DNA from: Enterococcus pallens ATCC BAA-351
Lineage (GTDB): Bacteria; Bacillota; Bacilli; Lactobacillales; Enterococcaceae
Reading direction: 5' to 3'
DNA: 64,000 bases
Assembly: GCF_000407485.1 (NCBI RefSeq)
Contig: NZ_ASWD01000001.1
Coordinates: 930,001-994,000, forward strand
Under the pieces are notes generated by a model. It saw nothing but the letters and a program-made list of their open reading frames with translations, ran no database searches and was not told the origin of the DNA. Each line of letters starts with the position of its first letter. The first letter of the stretch is position 1. This document shows, piece by piece, positions 41,548 through 49,733 of this stretch. The translations under genes were made by a program, and so were the position numbers.

Positions 41548-42282
41548 ATGAAGAGAGAGCAAATTGTGTTAAACTTACTTGTTTTTGCAAAAGAGGTAGA
41601 AGCTGGAGCCCTTCAAGCAGAGCTGCTGCTAAAGGCGAAGGAGTTAGGATTTAACAAGGTTGAATTAAGAAGAGAATATTTTAAGAATATAAAAGAAGAA
41701 ATGCCTGTTATCAAAAAAATAGCAGATGATCAGGGGATTGAACTGTTCTACAGTGTGCCGGATGAGGTGTTTGTCAATCGGGAAGTGAATCCTAAGTTGA
41801 CGGAATATTTAATGGAAGCCAATCAATTAGGGGTGAAGCATATTAAATGGAATATTGGTGATTTCCACGAGGATAGTCCGCTAGCTGAGCTTCAGGCACT
41901 TACTGAAAAAGGGATAGAAATTAATATTGAGAATGACCAAACCCAAACTTCAGGAACCATTCAGGCAATTGCCACATTTATGGAAGCGGTTAAGAAAGCA
42001 GAATTGGCGATTGGATATGTCTATGACTTAGGGAACTGGCGCTTTGTTGGGGAGTCTGAGGAAGCTGCAGCTAAACAATTAGCCGAATACGTTCGCTACA
42101 TTCATGTAAAAGATGTTGCTTATGCGAACGACCAACCGCAAGCTGCAGAATTAGATAAAGGGGTCATTGAATGGCGGAATATTTTAGCGATATTACCTCA
42201 GGATGTACCGGTAGCAATTGAATATCCGACTACGTCAGATGAACAAATTTTAGCAGCCAAGCAATTATTAGAGGAGGCATAG
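41548..42282 (+). CDS. Sugar phosphate isomerase/epimerase family (TIM barrel)
   Basis: A 244-residue protein from ATG 41548 (AAGGAAG upstream). It belongs to the AP endonuclease 2/xylose isomerase-like barrel group: QIVLNLLVFAKEVEAGALQAELLLKAKELGFNKVELRREYF at the N-terminus, INIENDQTQTSGT and VAIEYPTTSDEQ later, the last with metal-binding Glu. First gene of the operon; it may epimerise or isomerise the incoming sugar acid. Substrate unknown. Confidence 0.75.
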   Translation: MKREQIVLNLLVFAKEVEAGALQAELLLKAKELGFNKVELRREYFKNIKEEMPVIKKIADDQGIELFYSVPDEVFVNREVNPKLTEYLMEANQLGVKHIKWNIGDFHEDSPLAELQALTEKGIEINIENDQTQTSGTIQAIATFMEAVKKAELAIGYVYDLGNWRFVGESEEAAAKQLAEYVRYIHVKDVAYANDQPQAAELDKGVIEWRNILAILPQDVPVAIEYPTTSDEQILAAKQLLEEA

Positions 42283-42286
42283 CATC

Positions 42287-42532
42287 ATGCAAGACCAACA
42301 AACGAAAATCGATCCAGAAACCTTTGCCTATCATTTCATGGATACGATTAAACGACCAACGATTGAAAAACAAAAAATGGAGGATGCGGCTAAAGAAGCA
42401 TTGGCAGCATACCTAAGTGCCTACTATTTAGCTCAACGGTTTAATAGTATGGAAAATGAGTTTTTTATTGATGACCACACGAAGCCTATTTCAACGTATC
42501 AAAAGATTTTAAGTGAATTGAATCAATATTGA
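42287..42532 (+). CDS. Small 81-residue protein of the sugar-acid operon
   Basis: A helical, polar protein (FAYHFMDTIKRPTIEKQKMEDAAKEALAAYLSAYYLAQRFNSME). It lies 4 bases after the isomerase gene and 13 bases before the transporter, so it is in the operon. I do not recognise it. It may be a small partner or regulatory subunit. Confidence 0.65.
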   Translation: MQDQQTKIDPETFAYHFMDTIKRPTIEKQKMEDAAKEALAAYLSAYYLAQRFNSMENEFFIDDHTKPISTYQKILSELNQY

Positions 42533-42545
42533 GGAGGTGACTACC

Positions 42546-43817
42546 ATGAGTAGTGCAATTATTGGAATATTGTTAGCGATTACCTTTATTATTTTCGTGC
42601 TATATGCTATGAAGGGCGGTAACCTAACTGTCGGCTTCTTCGTAATGGCAGTCTTATGGACCATCATTGGTCGTGTGCCATTTAACCAAGCCATTCAAGA
42701 AATTTTTACTGAGCCAGTCTTAAACTACGGAAAAACGGCGGCGTATATTATTTTCGGTTCCTGGTTTGGCCGGGTACTGGTGGATACCGGGATTGCCGGC
42801 AGTATTAGTCGGCGAACTGAAACTGTCGGTAAGAAAAGCCCCGTACTGGCAACGGTCTTAATCGCATTGGTTATTGCGTTGATTTTTACTAGTTCTTATG
42901 GTGTGGGATCAGCGATTGCTGTTGGAGTCATTTTGTTCCCGATTATGTTTTCAATCGGAGTACCGCGAAATATTGCGGTGTTAGTTTTTACCATGTCAAT
43001 CGGAGCTGCGATGTATGTAAACAATGTGCTGTTTGTTCAATTTCAAGTATTCTTCCCGCAGGTGGAGTGGGGCCCTCATTACCAACGCTTTGGCTTTGTG
43101 GCAATGGGCGTCCAAATGGTGATTGTTTTACTATTCATTTTGTTTAATGCGAAAAAAATTCGCAATGGTACACCAGAAATTATTACTAGTGATTCCAGCG
43201 AGGAAATTCCTGAAGTTCCTATTTGGACGTATGTGTTACCCGTACTGCCAGTCGCTTTAAGCATTTTTGCTAAATGGGATGCCGTACCAGCATTGCTGTT
43301 GTCTACAATTATTGCTTTTGCTGCTACTGGTAATATGAAAAGCTATACTCGCTTCGTAACGATGATGAACGAAACGGCGAAGCACGCGATCAGTGATATT
43401 GCTGGTTTGTTGATTATGTTGTTTGTTTTAACGATGTTTCAGTCAGCTGCTGTGCATGCAATGTCTGGCTTCACAGGTGTTTTCCAACAGATCATTCCAG
43501 ACAACAAACTGATTCTCGTAATTATTATTGCCGCCATTGCGCCACTATCCTACTTCCGTGGGCCATTGATGCTGTACGGTGCTGGGGCAGCAACTGCCGC
43601 CATTTTAGTAGGAACCGGTATGTTCGATCAATACTTCTTGTACGGCTTGCTGGTAGTGCCTTCTATGATGGGTGTTTCCGCATGTATCACCCAATCTTGG
43701 AACTTATGGTCGGTACAATACGCGAAACTGGATACTAAAACCTTCTTAATGACAGGTTTGCCATGGGCATGGCTCGCAACTATTTTGAACCTGGCAACTG
43801 CATATATCTTACTTTAA
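42546..43817 (+). CDS. Sugar-acid transporter of the gluconate/citrate symporter type
   Basis: About 423 residues from ATG 42546 (GAGGAGG upstream), with 10-12 hydrophobic helices. Segments such as AAYIIFGSWFGRVLVDTGIA, LIFTSSYGVGSAIAVGVILFP and the C-terminal AAAIAPLSYFRGPLMLYGAG-like block follow the ion-coupled transporters of the GntP/CitM superfamily. It is a proton symporter in well-studied members. The substrate here is likely 2-keto-3-deoxygluconate or a related acid, by the flanking enzymes. Confidence 0.75.
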   Translation: MSSAIIGILLAITFIIFVLYAMKGGNLTVGFFVMAVLWTIIGRVPFNQAIQEIFTEPVLNYGKTAAYIIFGSWFGRVLVDTGIAGSISRRTETVGKKSPVLATVLIALVIALIFTSSYGVGSAIAVGVILFPIMFSIGVPRNIAVLVFTMSIGAAMYVNNVLFVQFQVFFPQVEWGPHYQRFGFVAMGVQMVIVLLFILFNAKKIRNGTPEIITSDSSEEIPEVPIWTYVLPVLPVALSIFAKWDAVPALLLSTIIAFAATGNMKSYTRFVTMMNETAKHAISDIAGLLIMLFVLTMFQSAAVHAMSGFTGVFQQIIPDNKLILVIIIAAIAPLSYFRGPLMLYGAGAATAAILVGTGMFDQYFLYGLLVVPSMMGVSACITQSWNLWSVQYAKLDTKTFLMTGLPWAWLATILNLATAYILL

Positions 43818-43833
43818 TAGAAAAGAGGAATAA

Positions 43834-44805
43834 ATGATGAGTGAATTTTTAACGATTGGTGAACCGATTGCTTTATTTGGATCAACTGAGGTGGACAAGA
43901 GCTTAAAGGATGCAGGGAATTTTCAAAAATTTCTAGCTGGCGCTGAAGTGAATGTAGCAGTAGGCGTTTCGCGCTTGGGGCATTCTTCGGAATACATTAC
44001 TAGTGTAGGGAAAGATCCCTTTGGTGAATTTATTATTGATCAGCTGCACGAAAATAAAGTAGGCACTGATTATATCGATCAAACAGAGGATTACTGGACT
44101 GCCTTTCAATTGAAGGATCGTGTTAGTCAAGGCGATCCAAGTATCTTCTACTTCCGTAAAGGCTCAGCAGCCGCTCATTTTGATCAGCAGGTATTGGATA
44201 AAATTGATTTTTCAGAAGTGAAAATGGTCCATTTATCAGGGATTTTCCCAGCCATTTCTGACGAAGCGCTGGCGGCTTTCCGCTATTTTGTCAAATTATT
44301 AGAGGAAAAACAAATCCGAACCACCTTTGATCCTAACTTGCGGCCGCAATTGTGGGCGTCACAGGAGAAAATGGTAGCAACGATTAATGAATTAGCTTCA
44401 CATGCCGAAATCATCTTACCAGGCATCAATGAAGGAGAAATTTTAATGGGCAGTCGTGAACCAGAAGCGATTGCGGACTTCTATCTTGCCAATGGCGAAG
44501 CAACTCAAACGGTAGTAGTGAAGCTTGGAACAGAAGGCGCTTATGTAAAACAAAAGGATGGCACCAGCTTTACGGTACCTGGCTTCAACGTTGATGAAGT
44601 TGTGGACACAGTGGGGGCTGGCGATGGATTTGCCGCAGGGCTGATCACCGCTTTAATAGAAGGAAAGAGTCTGAAAGAAGCGATTATCAGAGCCAATGCA
44701 GTAGGAGCATTAGCAGTTCAATCACCAGGGGACAACGACGGCTATCCTACTCCTGAAGAATTAGCCGCCTTTTTAAAAGAGAATAAGGTGGACGACTTAG
44801 CATGA
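43834..44805 (+). CDS. kdgK: 2-keto-3-deoxygluconate kinase (PfkB family)
   Basis: A 323-residue sugar kinase. It has the PfkB signatures: an N-terminal AGAEVNVAVGVSRLGHSSEYI and a C-terminal DTVGAGDGFAAGLI with the catalytic Asp. The FDPNLRPQLW motif and operon partner (KDPG aldolase) favour KDG kinase, making KDPG from 2-keto-3-deoxygluconate. ATG at 43834 or 43837 is possible. It overlaps the next gene by 4 bases. Confidence 0.85.
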   Translation: MMSEFLTIGEPIALFGSTEVDKSLKDAGNFQKFLAGAEVNVAVGVSRLGHSSEYITSVGKDPFGEFIIDQLHENKVGTDYIDQTEDYWTAFQLKDRVSQGDPSIFYFRKGSAAAHFDQQVLDKIDFSEVKMVHLSGIFPAISDEALAAFRYFVKLLEEKQIRTTFDPNLRPQLWASQEKMVATINELASHAEIILPGINEGEILMGSREPEAIADFYLANGEATQTVVVKLGTEGAYVKQKDGTSFTVPGFNVDEVVDTVGAGDGFAAGLITALIEGKSLKEAIIRANAVGALAVQSPGDNDGYPTPEELAAFLKENKVDDLA

Positions 44806-45425
44806 AATTACAAACAGCCATTGACCGCATTTCTTTAGAGGAAGCTGTCAAACTAGCGCAAGCTTTAAATGGAAAAACAGATATTTTAGAAATGGGCACC
44901 TCGTTAGTGAAGGATTACGGCAATCTAGCTATTGAACAGATTCGGGCTGTTTTACCAGATACTGAATTATTAGTTGATTTGAAAACCATTGATGAGGGTG
45001 CTTATGAATTTCGTCAAGGCTATCGTTATGGTGGAGATATCTTAACAGTGATGGGAGCGGCTTCCTATGACACACTGCAGGCTTGTTATGAAGTCGCACA
45101 GGAGCAGCAGAAAACCATGATGATTGATTTGCTGGAGGTAACGGATGAAAAGGTGGCACAGCTGACCGCTTTTGATCAAGCCATTTTCGCCCTGCATCAT
45201 TCCATTGATCGCAAGGACAAGCTGGATGCAGTAGCCAGTGTGAAGACCTTTCATCAACAGTTTCCAACGATTAAGCGCTTGGCGATCGCTGGGGGAATCG
45301 ACCTGAAGCAAGCAAAGGGCTTAGCAGAACAAGGTCTGACGGAAATTGTTATTGTGGGATCAAAAATCACTAAAGCAGAGGAACCTTTACAGGCTGTTCA
45401 GCAATTTATGGAGGGAATACAATGA
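44802..45425 (+). CDS. hxlA: 3-hexulose-6-phosphate synthase-like (HPS)
   Basis: A 207-residue barrel protein of the OMP decarboxylase suprafamily. The motif VDLKTIDEGAYE matches the HPS form (DLKT-x-D) better than the 3-keto-gulonate-6-phosphate decarboxylase form. IFALHHSID and IAIAGGIDLKQA-like segments fit too. HPS joins ribulose 5-phosphate and formaldehyde, or runs in reverse. Coupled to the kinase gene upstream by ATGA overlap, and to the PHI gene downstream. Its role in a KDG operon is unclear. Confidence 0.8.
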   Translation: MKLQTAIDRISLEEAVKLAQALNGKTDILEMGTSLVKDYGNLAIEQIRAVLPDTELLVDLKTIDEGAYEFRQGYRYGGDILTVMGAASYDTLQACYEVAQEQQKTMMIDLLEVTDEKVAQLTAFDQAIFALHHSIDRKDKLDAVASVKTFHQQFPTIKRLAIAGGIDLKQAKGLAEQGLTEIVIVGSKITKAEEPLQAVQQFMEGIQ

Positions 45426-45964
45426 GTACAATACCAACAATTATGACCGAAATTAATGAAGTAATGAAGCAGGTAGATGAAACACAATTAGCGGCTGCTT
45501 TACAATACTTTCAAAAAGATAAACGTATTTTTGTCATTGGTGCTGGCCGCAGCGGTTTTCAAGGCAAAGGGTTTGCAATGCGCTTGATGCATATTGGCTA
45601 TACCGACTATGTGATGGGAGAAACGATTACTCCTTCCATCCAAAAAGGGGATACATGGGTGGCAATTTCTGGTTCCGGCACAACGAAAAGCATTGTAGCA
45701 GACACCCAAGCAGCCAAAAAATTAGGCCTGGATATTGTCGTGCTGACAAGTGATCCCAATTCGCCATTAGCAGAATTAGCGGATCAAGTAATTGTTGTGC
45801 CAGGGGCAACGAAAACCGGTGCAGGAATAAAATCTGTTCAATTATTGTCATCACTATTTGATCAAACCGTTCATATTACCTTAGATGCCTTAACCTTGAT
45901 GTTGGCAAAACGTGACGATACTTCCAATGAGGATGCGTTGCATGAACATGTGAACGTAGAATAG
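45422..45964 (+). CDS. hxlB: 6-phospho-3-hexuloisomerase-like (PHI, SIS domain)
   Basis: A 180-residue SIS-domain protein: FVIGAGRSGFQGKGFAMRLMHIG at the N-terminus and WVAISGSGTTKSIVADTQAAKKLGL in the middle, as in HxlB. It interconverts 3-hexulose 6-phosphate and fructose 6-phosphate. It overlaps the HPS gene by 4 bases, so the two are coupled. Together they form the ribulose monophosphate pair. Confidence 0.82.
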   Translation: MSTIPTIMTEINEVMKQVDETQLAAALQYFQKDKRIFVIGAGRSGFQGKGFAMRLMHIGYTDYVMGETITPSIQKGDTWVAISGSGTTKSIVADTQAAKKLGLDIVVLTSDPNSPLAELADQVIVVPGATKTGAGIKSVQLLSSLFDQTVHITLDALTLMLAKRDDTSNEDALHEHVNVE

Positions 45965-45975
45965 GAAGTGCACGC

Positions 45976-46614
45976 ATGCAGCGAATGAAGATTCTACAGC
46001 TATTACAGCAGGCTGGAGTAATTGCTGTAGTTAGAGGAAATAGCAAAGCGGAAGCATTAACGGCCTGTCGCGCTTTAATTGAAGGTGGTATCACCGGAAT
46101 TGAAGTAACCTTAACTGTTCCTGAAGCTGAGGCCGTTATTCGTGAATTAAAACAAGAATATGCGGAAAATCAAGAGGTAGTCATTGGTGCTGGAACGGTG
46201 CTGCAGGCAGCAAGTGCAGAGAGAATGCTTATGGCAGGAGCGGCTTTTATTGTCAGTCCAGCTTTTGATCAAGCCACGGCAGAGCTTTGTAATTTGTATC
46301 AAATACCCTATCTTCCAGGCTGTGCCACGATTACAGAAATGCAGCAGGCCTTAAAAAGCGGTGCTGAAGTTATTAAGCTGTTTCCTGGCAGCAGTGCTGG
46401 TCCGAAGATGATCCAAGCTGTTAAAGGTCCTTTGCCTCAAATAAATCTAATGCCTACCGGTGGAGTAAGCTTAGACAATTTAGCAGACTGGCAGGCAGCA
46501 GGCGCAGTAATGGTAGGCGTTGGCGGACATCTTTTAGCCGGTTCGCCTGAACAAATTTCCCAAACGGCTGCTCAATACAAGCAGTGCTGGAGTGAACTGG
46601 TGAAAAATGAATAA
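45976..46614 (+). CDS. KDPG/KHG aldolase
   Basis: A 212-residue class I aldolase. EVTLTVPEAEAVI, VIGAGTVLQAASAERM, FIVSPAFDQATAEL, YLPGCATITEMQQAL and EVIKLFPGSSAGP (Schiff-base Lys) are all present. It cleaves 2-keto-3-deoxy-6-phosphogluconate to pyruvate and glyceraldehyde 3-phosphate, the natural end of the KDG kinase step. Last gene of the operon, followed by a strong bidirectional terminator at 46615-46660. Confidence 0.9.
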   Translation: MQRMKILQLLQQAGVIAVVRGNSKAEALTACRALIEGGITGIEVTLTVPEAEAVIRELKQEYAENQEVVIGAGTVLQAASAERMLMAGAAFIVSPAFDQATAELCNLYQIPYLPGCATITEMQQALKSGAEVIKLFPGSSAGPKMIQAVKGPLPQINLMPTGGVSLDNLADWQAAGAVMVGVGGHLLAGSPEQISQTAAQYKQCWSELVKNE

Positions 46615-46660
46615 ACGATTCGAGGCTGTGACATAAAACGTCACAGCCTCGTTTTTTTAC
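46615..46660. terminator. Bidirectional terminator between sugar-acid operon and treR
   Basis: GAGGCTGTGAC pairs with GTCACAGCCTC, with runs of T on both strands. Confidence 0.88.
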
Positions 46661-47379
46661 ATAGTAGTTGGATTCCGGCGAGCAAAATCGAAGAAACGGA
46701 ACTTATCTACCTGATGGCGGCTTTCTGTGTATTGAAATTGCTGTGCATCAGAGGTATACACACGACTTTTGACAGATACAATATTGATATCATGCTGATT
46801 CAAATCCAACAGCTCCCGATCCTCTTCCGTAAGACTGTCAATAGTAATTTCCTTTTCCGCAAAGCCGATGGAAATATGCAATCCTTGCTCAATGTAACGA
46901 TAAATAGAATCCTTAGCAATTTCTGTATCCAATTCTGGAATTAGGGAAGCCAATAACAAATCCTTGTCTAAAATCACTTTCTTTTGATCAATTTGGCGAG
47001 TCCGAATCAGGGACCAGCAAATGGCTCCAACTTCAAAGCCTGTAATCCGAGCCATTTCTTCATCAATAGTTACTTTAGTTAAACGAACAACGTCAGTAAC
47101 ACTTTCGTAACCGTAAGAATTTTGCAGTTCCTTGTAGCTGGTTAAACCAGAAACCGGGAAACGCAGCTGCTCACGCTTCAACACTAAAGAACCTTTCCCC
47201 TGCATCTTTTGAATGTATCCATTGGCCATTAGTAAAGAAAGAGCTTTGCGAATCGTATCGCGGGATACAGCATAGGTTTTGCGTAATTGGTTCTCACTGG
47301 GCAAATAGCTGCCAGCAGGATAAATTCCCTTTAAAATGCCTCGTTCAATCGTTTGATAGATCATTTCATAGGTTTTCAT
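46657..47379 (-). CDS. treR: Trehalose operon repressor TreR (GntR family, UTRA domain)
   Basis: A 240-residue GntR-HutC regulator: winged helix (YPAGSYLPSENQLRKTYAVSRDTIRKALSLL, about residues 20-50) and a UTRA effector domain (residues about 90-235). It lies divergently from treP-treA. The tre operon lies to its right, with a near-palindrome CTTGTACGTATAAG at 47413-47426 as candidate operator. Trehalose 6-phosphate is the effector of known TreR proteins. Confidence 0.87.
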   Translation of the reverse strand: MKTYEMIYQTIERGILKGIYPAGSYLPSENQLRKTYAVSRDTIRKALSLLMANGYIQKMQGKGSLVLKREQLRFPVSGLTSYKELQNSYGYESVTDVVRLTKVTIDEEMARITGFEVGAICWSLIRTRQIDQKKVILDKDLLLASLIPELDTEIAKDSIYRYIEQGLHISIGFAEKEITIDSLTEEDRELLDLNQHDINIVSVKSRVYTSDAQQFQYTESRHQVDKFRFFDFARRNPTTM

Positions 47380-47412
47380 GGTGAACCTCCTTTGTCCGTG
47401 CTTTTATTTTAA

Positions 47413-47426
47413 CTTGTACGTATAAG
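47413..47426. promoter_or_regulatory. Candidate TreR operator
   Basis: CTTGTACGTATAAG is a palindrome with one mismatched pair, 34 bases upstream of the treR start. It resembles GntR/HutC half-site arrangements. A cre-like word (AGTAAACCGCTTTCT) lies at 47458-47472. Confidence 0.5.
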
Positions 47427-47639
47427 CATCTAAAGTATAATTAAAAAAACTCCAAAAGTAAACCGCTTTCTAAAACTGTTTTAGAACATTAGAAAAAACT
47501 TATTTTAACTTAAAATATACGGTTGCTTGTTTGGTGATTAGACAACATGTCGGTAGTTGTCAGACAAATATGCTAGTAAAATCTTTTTCAATAATTTGTT
47601 TAAATGAGAATTTTCTAATTAAAAACATTTACGCTAAAG

Positions 47640-47677
47640 TGTAAGCGGTTTACAAGAGTGGGATAATTTCATATAGT
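47640..47677 (+). promoter_or_regulatory. treP promoter with overlapping cre site
   Basis: TGTAAGCGGTTTACA (47640-47654) is a strong CcpA cre site. It contains the -35 TTTACA (47649-47654), followed after 17 bases by TATAGT (47672-47677). Glucose repression of trehalose uptake is expected. Confidence 0.82.
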
Positions 47678-47728
47678 TAAGACAGAAAGAACTTATCCAT
47701 ACAAGTTCAAAAAATTGGAGGGAAAACA

Positions 47729-49684
47729 ATGGGTAAATATGAAAAGGATGCCAAAGAGCTGTTAGCGTCCATCGGTGGCAAGCAAAATATTTCTGCGGTC
47801 ACCCACTGTGCCACACGAATGAGGTTTGTACTAAATGATCCGAAGAAAGCCGATGAGGATAAAATTGGAGATATTCCCAGTGTTAAAGGAATGTTCACCA
47901 ACGCTGGTCAATTCCAGGTAATCATCGGTAATGATGTCCCAGTTTTTTACAATGAGTTTGTTGCAATTTCCGGAGTTGAAGGCGTTTCAAAGGAAGCCGC
48001 CAAATCAGTCGCCAAGCAAAATCAAAACCCTGTCCAACGTGCCATTACTTTATTAGCTGAAATTTTCACGCCATTATTACCTGCCATTATTGTCGGCGGT
48101 TTGATTTTAGGGTTCCGCAATATTTTAGAAGCGGTTCCCATGAGTTTTCTTGGTGGACAAACAATCACTGATTATTCCCAATTCTGGAATGCAGTAAACA
48201 ACTTTTTATGGCTGCCTGGTGAAGCAATTTTCCACTTCCTGCCGGTTGGGATTACTTGGAGTATCGCTCGTAAAATGGGAACAACCGAGATTCTGGGAAT
48301 TGTTCTAGGGATCACCTTAGTATCGCCGCAATTACTGAATGCTTATGCAGTAAATGGAACCTCAGCGGCTGAAATTGCCGCCAACTATACTTGGAACTTT
48401 GGTTTTCTAACGGTTGAAAAAATTGGTTATCAGGCTCAGGTTATTCCAGCAATGCTGGCGGGCTTCATGCTGGTTTACTTAGAACGCTTCTTTAGAAAAC
48501 ACATTCCGGAAGCGATCTCCATGATCTTTGTGCCATTCTTTTCATTACTGCCGACAATTTTTGCCGCACATGTGATTTTAGGACCTATCGGCTGGCAAAT
48601 CGGAACGATGATTTCATCCGTCGTGAATGCTGGACTAACTTCAAGTTTTAGCTGGCTGTTTGGAGGTGTGTTCGGGGCAGTCTATGCACCGCTGGTTATA
48701 ACCGGACTTCACCACACGACTTTAGCCATTGATTCACAGTTGATTGCTGACTTTGGGTCAACCAATTTATGGCCGATGATTTGTCTGTCCAATATTGCGC
48801 AAGGGGCAGCTGTTGCCGCAGTTGTTTATGCTCACCGAGGCAATAAAAAGGAAGAACAAGTATCCATTCCATCCGTAATTTCAGCTTGGCTGGGAGTTAC
48901 TGAGCCAGCGATGTTCGGGATTAATCTGAAGTACATGTATCCATTTATTGCCGCAATGATCGGCAGCGGAATTGCCGGCATGTTTGTGACGTTCTTTAAG
49001 GTTCGCGCCCTATCGATTGGGGTGGGTGGTTTACCAGGAATTCTAGCCATTCGACCGCAAGATTATCCAATTTTCGGGATTGCCATGTTGATAACGATTG
49101 TTGTGCCATTCATTCTAACCTTATTCTTCCGTCGGGCCGGCATGTTTAATAAAATTGACCGGGTAGGTGAACAAATGACGGTGGATTTAGCTGAAGTTGA
49201 TCAGCCGGTTTCTAGCAAAAAAGGGCAAGTTTTGGAATTGTTCGCACCATTAAAAGGTGAGATTCAACCCTTGAACCAAGCCAAAGATCCCGTCTTTGCA
49301 GAAGGAATGATGGGCCAAGGCGTTGTGATTAATCCAGCGGAGGGCAAGCTGTTTGCCCCATTTGATGGACAAGTCAGTCTGCTGTTTCCAACCAAGCATG
49401 CAATTGGTTTATTAAGCAATGACGGGACTGAGGTATTGATCCACATCGGTATCGACACGGTTAAATTAGATGGCAAATACTTTACTGCCAAGGTAGAGCA
49501 AGGCGATACTGTAACGAAAGGTCAGCTGCTGATGGAGTTTGATTTAGAGGCCATTCGTCAGGCGGGTTATGAAGTTCAAACCCCGATCATTGTGACCAAT
49601 TCCAACGAATTTCAAGTTGATCCTGTTTTAGAGGAGGCGCCAATTACGCCCTCTGAAGCAATCATGACGGTTACCCATTTATAA
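47729..49684 (+). CDS. treP: Trehalose-specific PTS transporter EIIBCA
   Basis: A 651-residue enzyme II with domain order IIB-IIC-IIA. The IIB Cys is residue 27 (SAVTHCATRMRFVL). IIC spans about residues 105-470 with many helices. IIA (crr-like) has its phospho-His in VLIHIGIDTVKLDGK near residue 572. Imports trehalose as trehalose 6-phosphate. cre and TreR sites precede it. SD GGAGGG before ATG 47729. Confidence 0.93.
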   Translation: MGKYEKDAKELLASIGGKQNISAVTHCATRMRFVLNDPKKADEDKIGDIPSVKGMFTNAGQFQVIIGNDVPVFYNEFVAISGVEGVSKEAAKSVAKQNQNPVQRAITLLAEIFTPLLPAIIVGGLILGFRNILEAVPMSFLGGQTITDYSQFWNAVNNFLWLPGEAIFHFLPVGITWSIARKMGTTEILGIVLGITLVSPQLLNAYAVNGTSAAEIAANYTWNFGFLTVEKIGYQAQVIPAMLAGFMLVYLERFFRKHIPEAISMIFVPFFSLLPTIFAAHVILGPIGWQIGTMISSVVNAGLTSSFSWLFGGVFGAVYAPLVITGLHHTTLAIDSQLIADFGSTNLWPMICLSNIAQGAAVAAVVYAHRGNKKEEQVSIPSVISAWLGVTEPAMFGINLKYMYPFIAAMIGSGIAGMFVTFFKVRALSIGVGGLPGILAIRPQDYPIFGIAMLITIVVPFILTLFFRRAGMFNKIDRVGEQMTVDLAEVDQPVSSKKGQVLELFAPLKGEIQPLNQAKDPVFAEGMMGQGVVINPAEGKLFAPFDGQVSLLFPTKHAIGLLSNDGTEVLIHIGIDTVKLDGKYFTAKVEQGDTVTKGQLLMEFDLEAIRQAGYEVQTPIIVTNSNEFQVDPVLEEAPITPSEAIMTVTHL

Positions 49685-49733
49685 TTCGCGCAGGTAGTTG
49701 GTGAAACAGCTGCCTCGTTTTAGGAGGAAGAAA

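Noticed and set aside
44802-45425. 3-keto-L-gulonate-6-phosphate decarboxylase (UlaD)
   Set aside because: Active-site segment reads DLKTIDEG rather than the decarboxylase form, and the partner gene is a PHI-type SIS protein; not excluded without assay.
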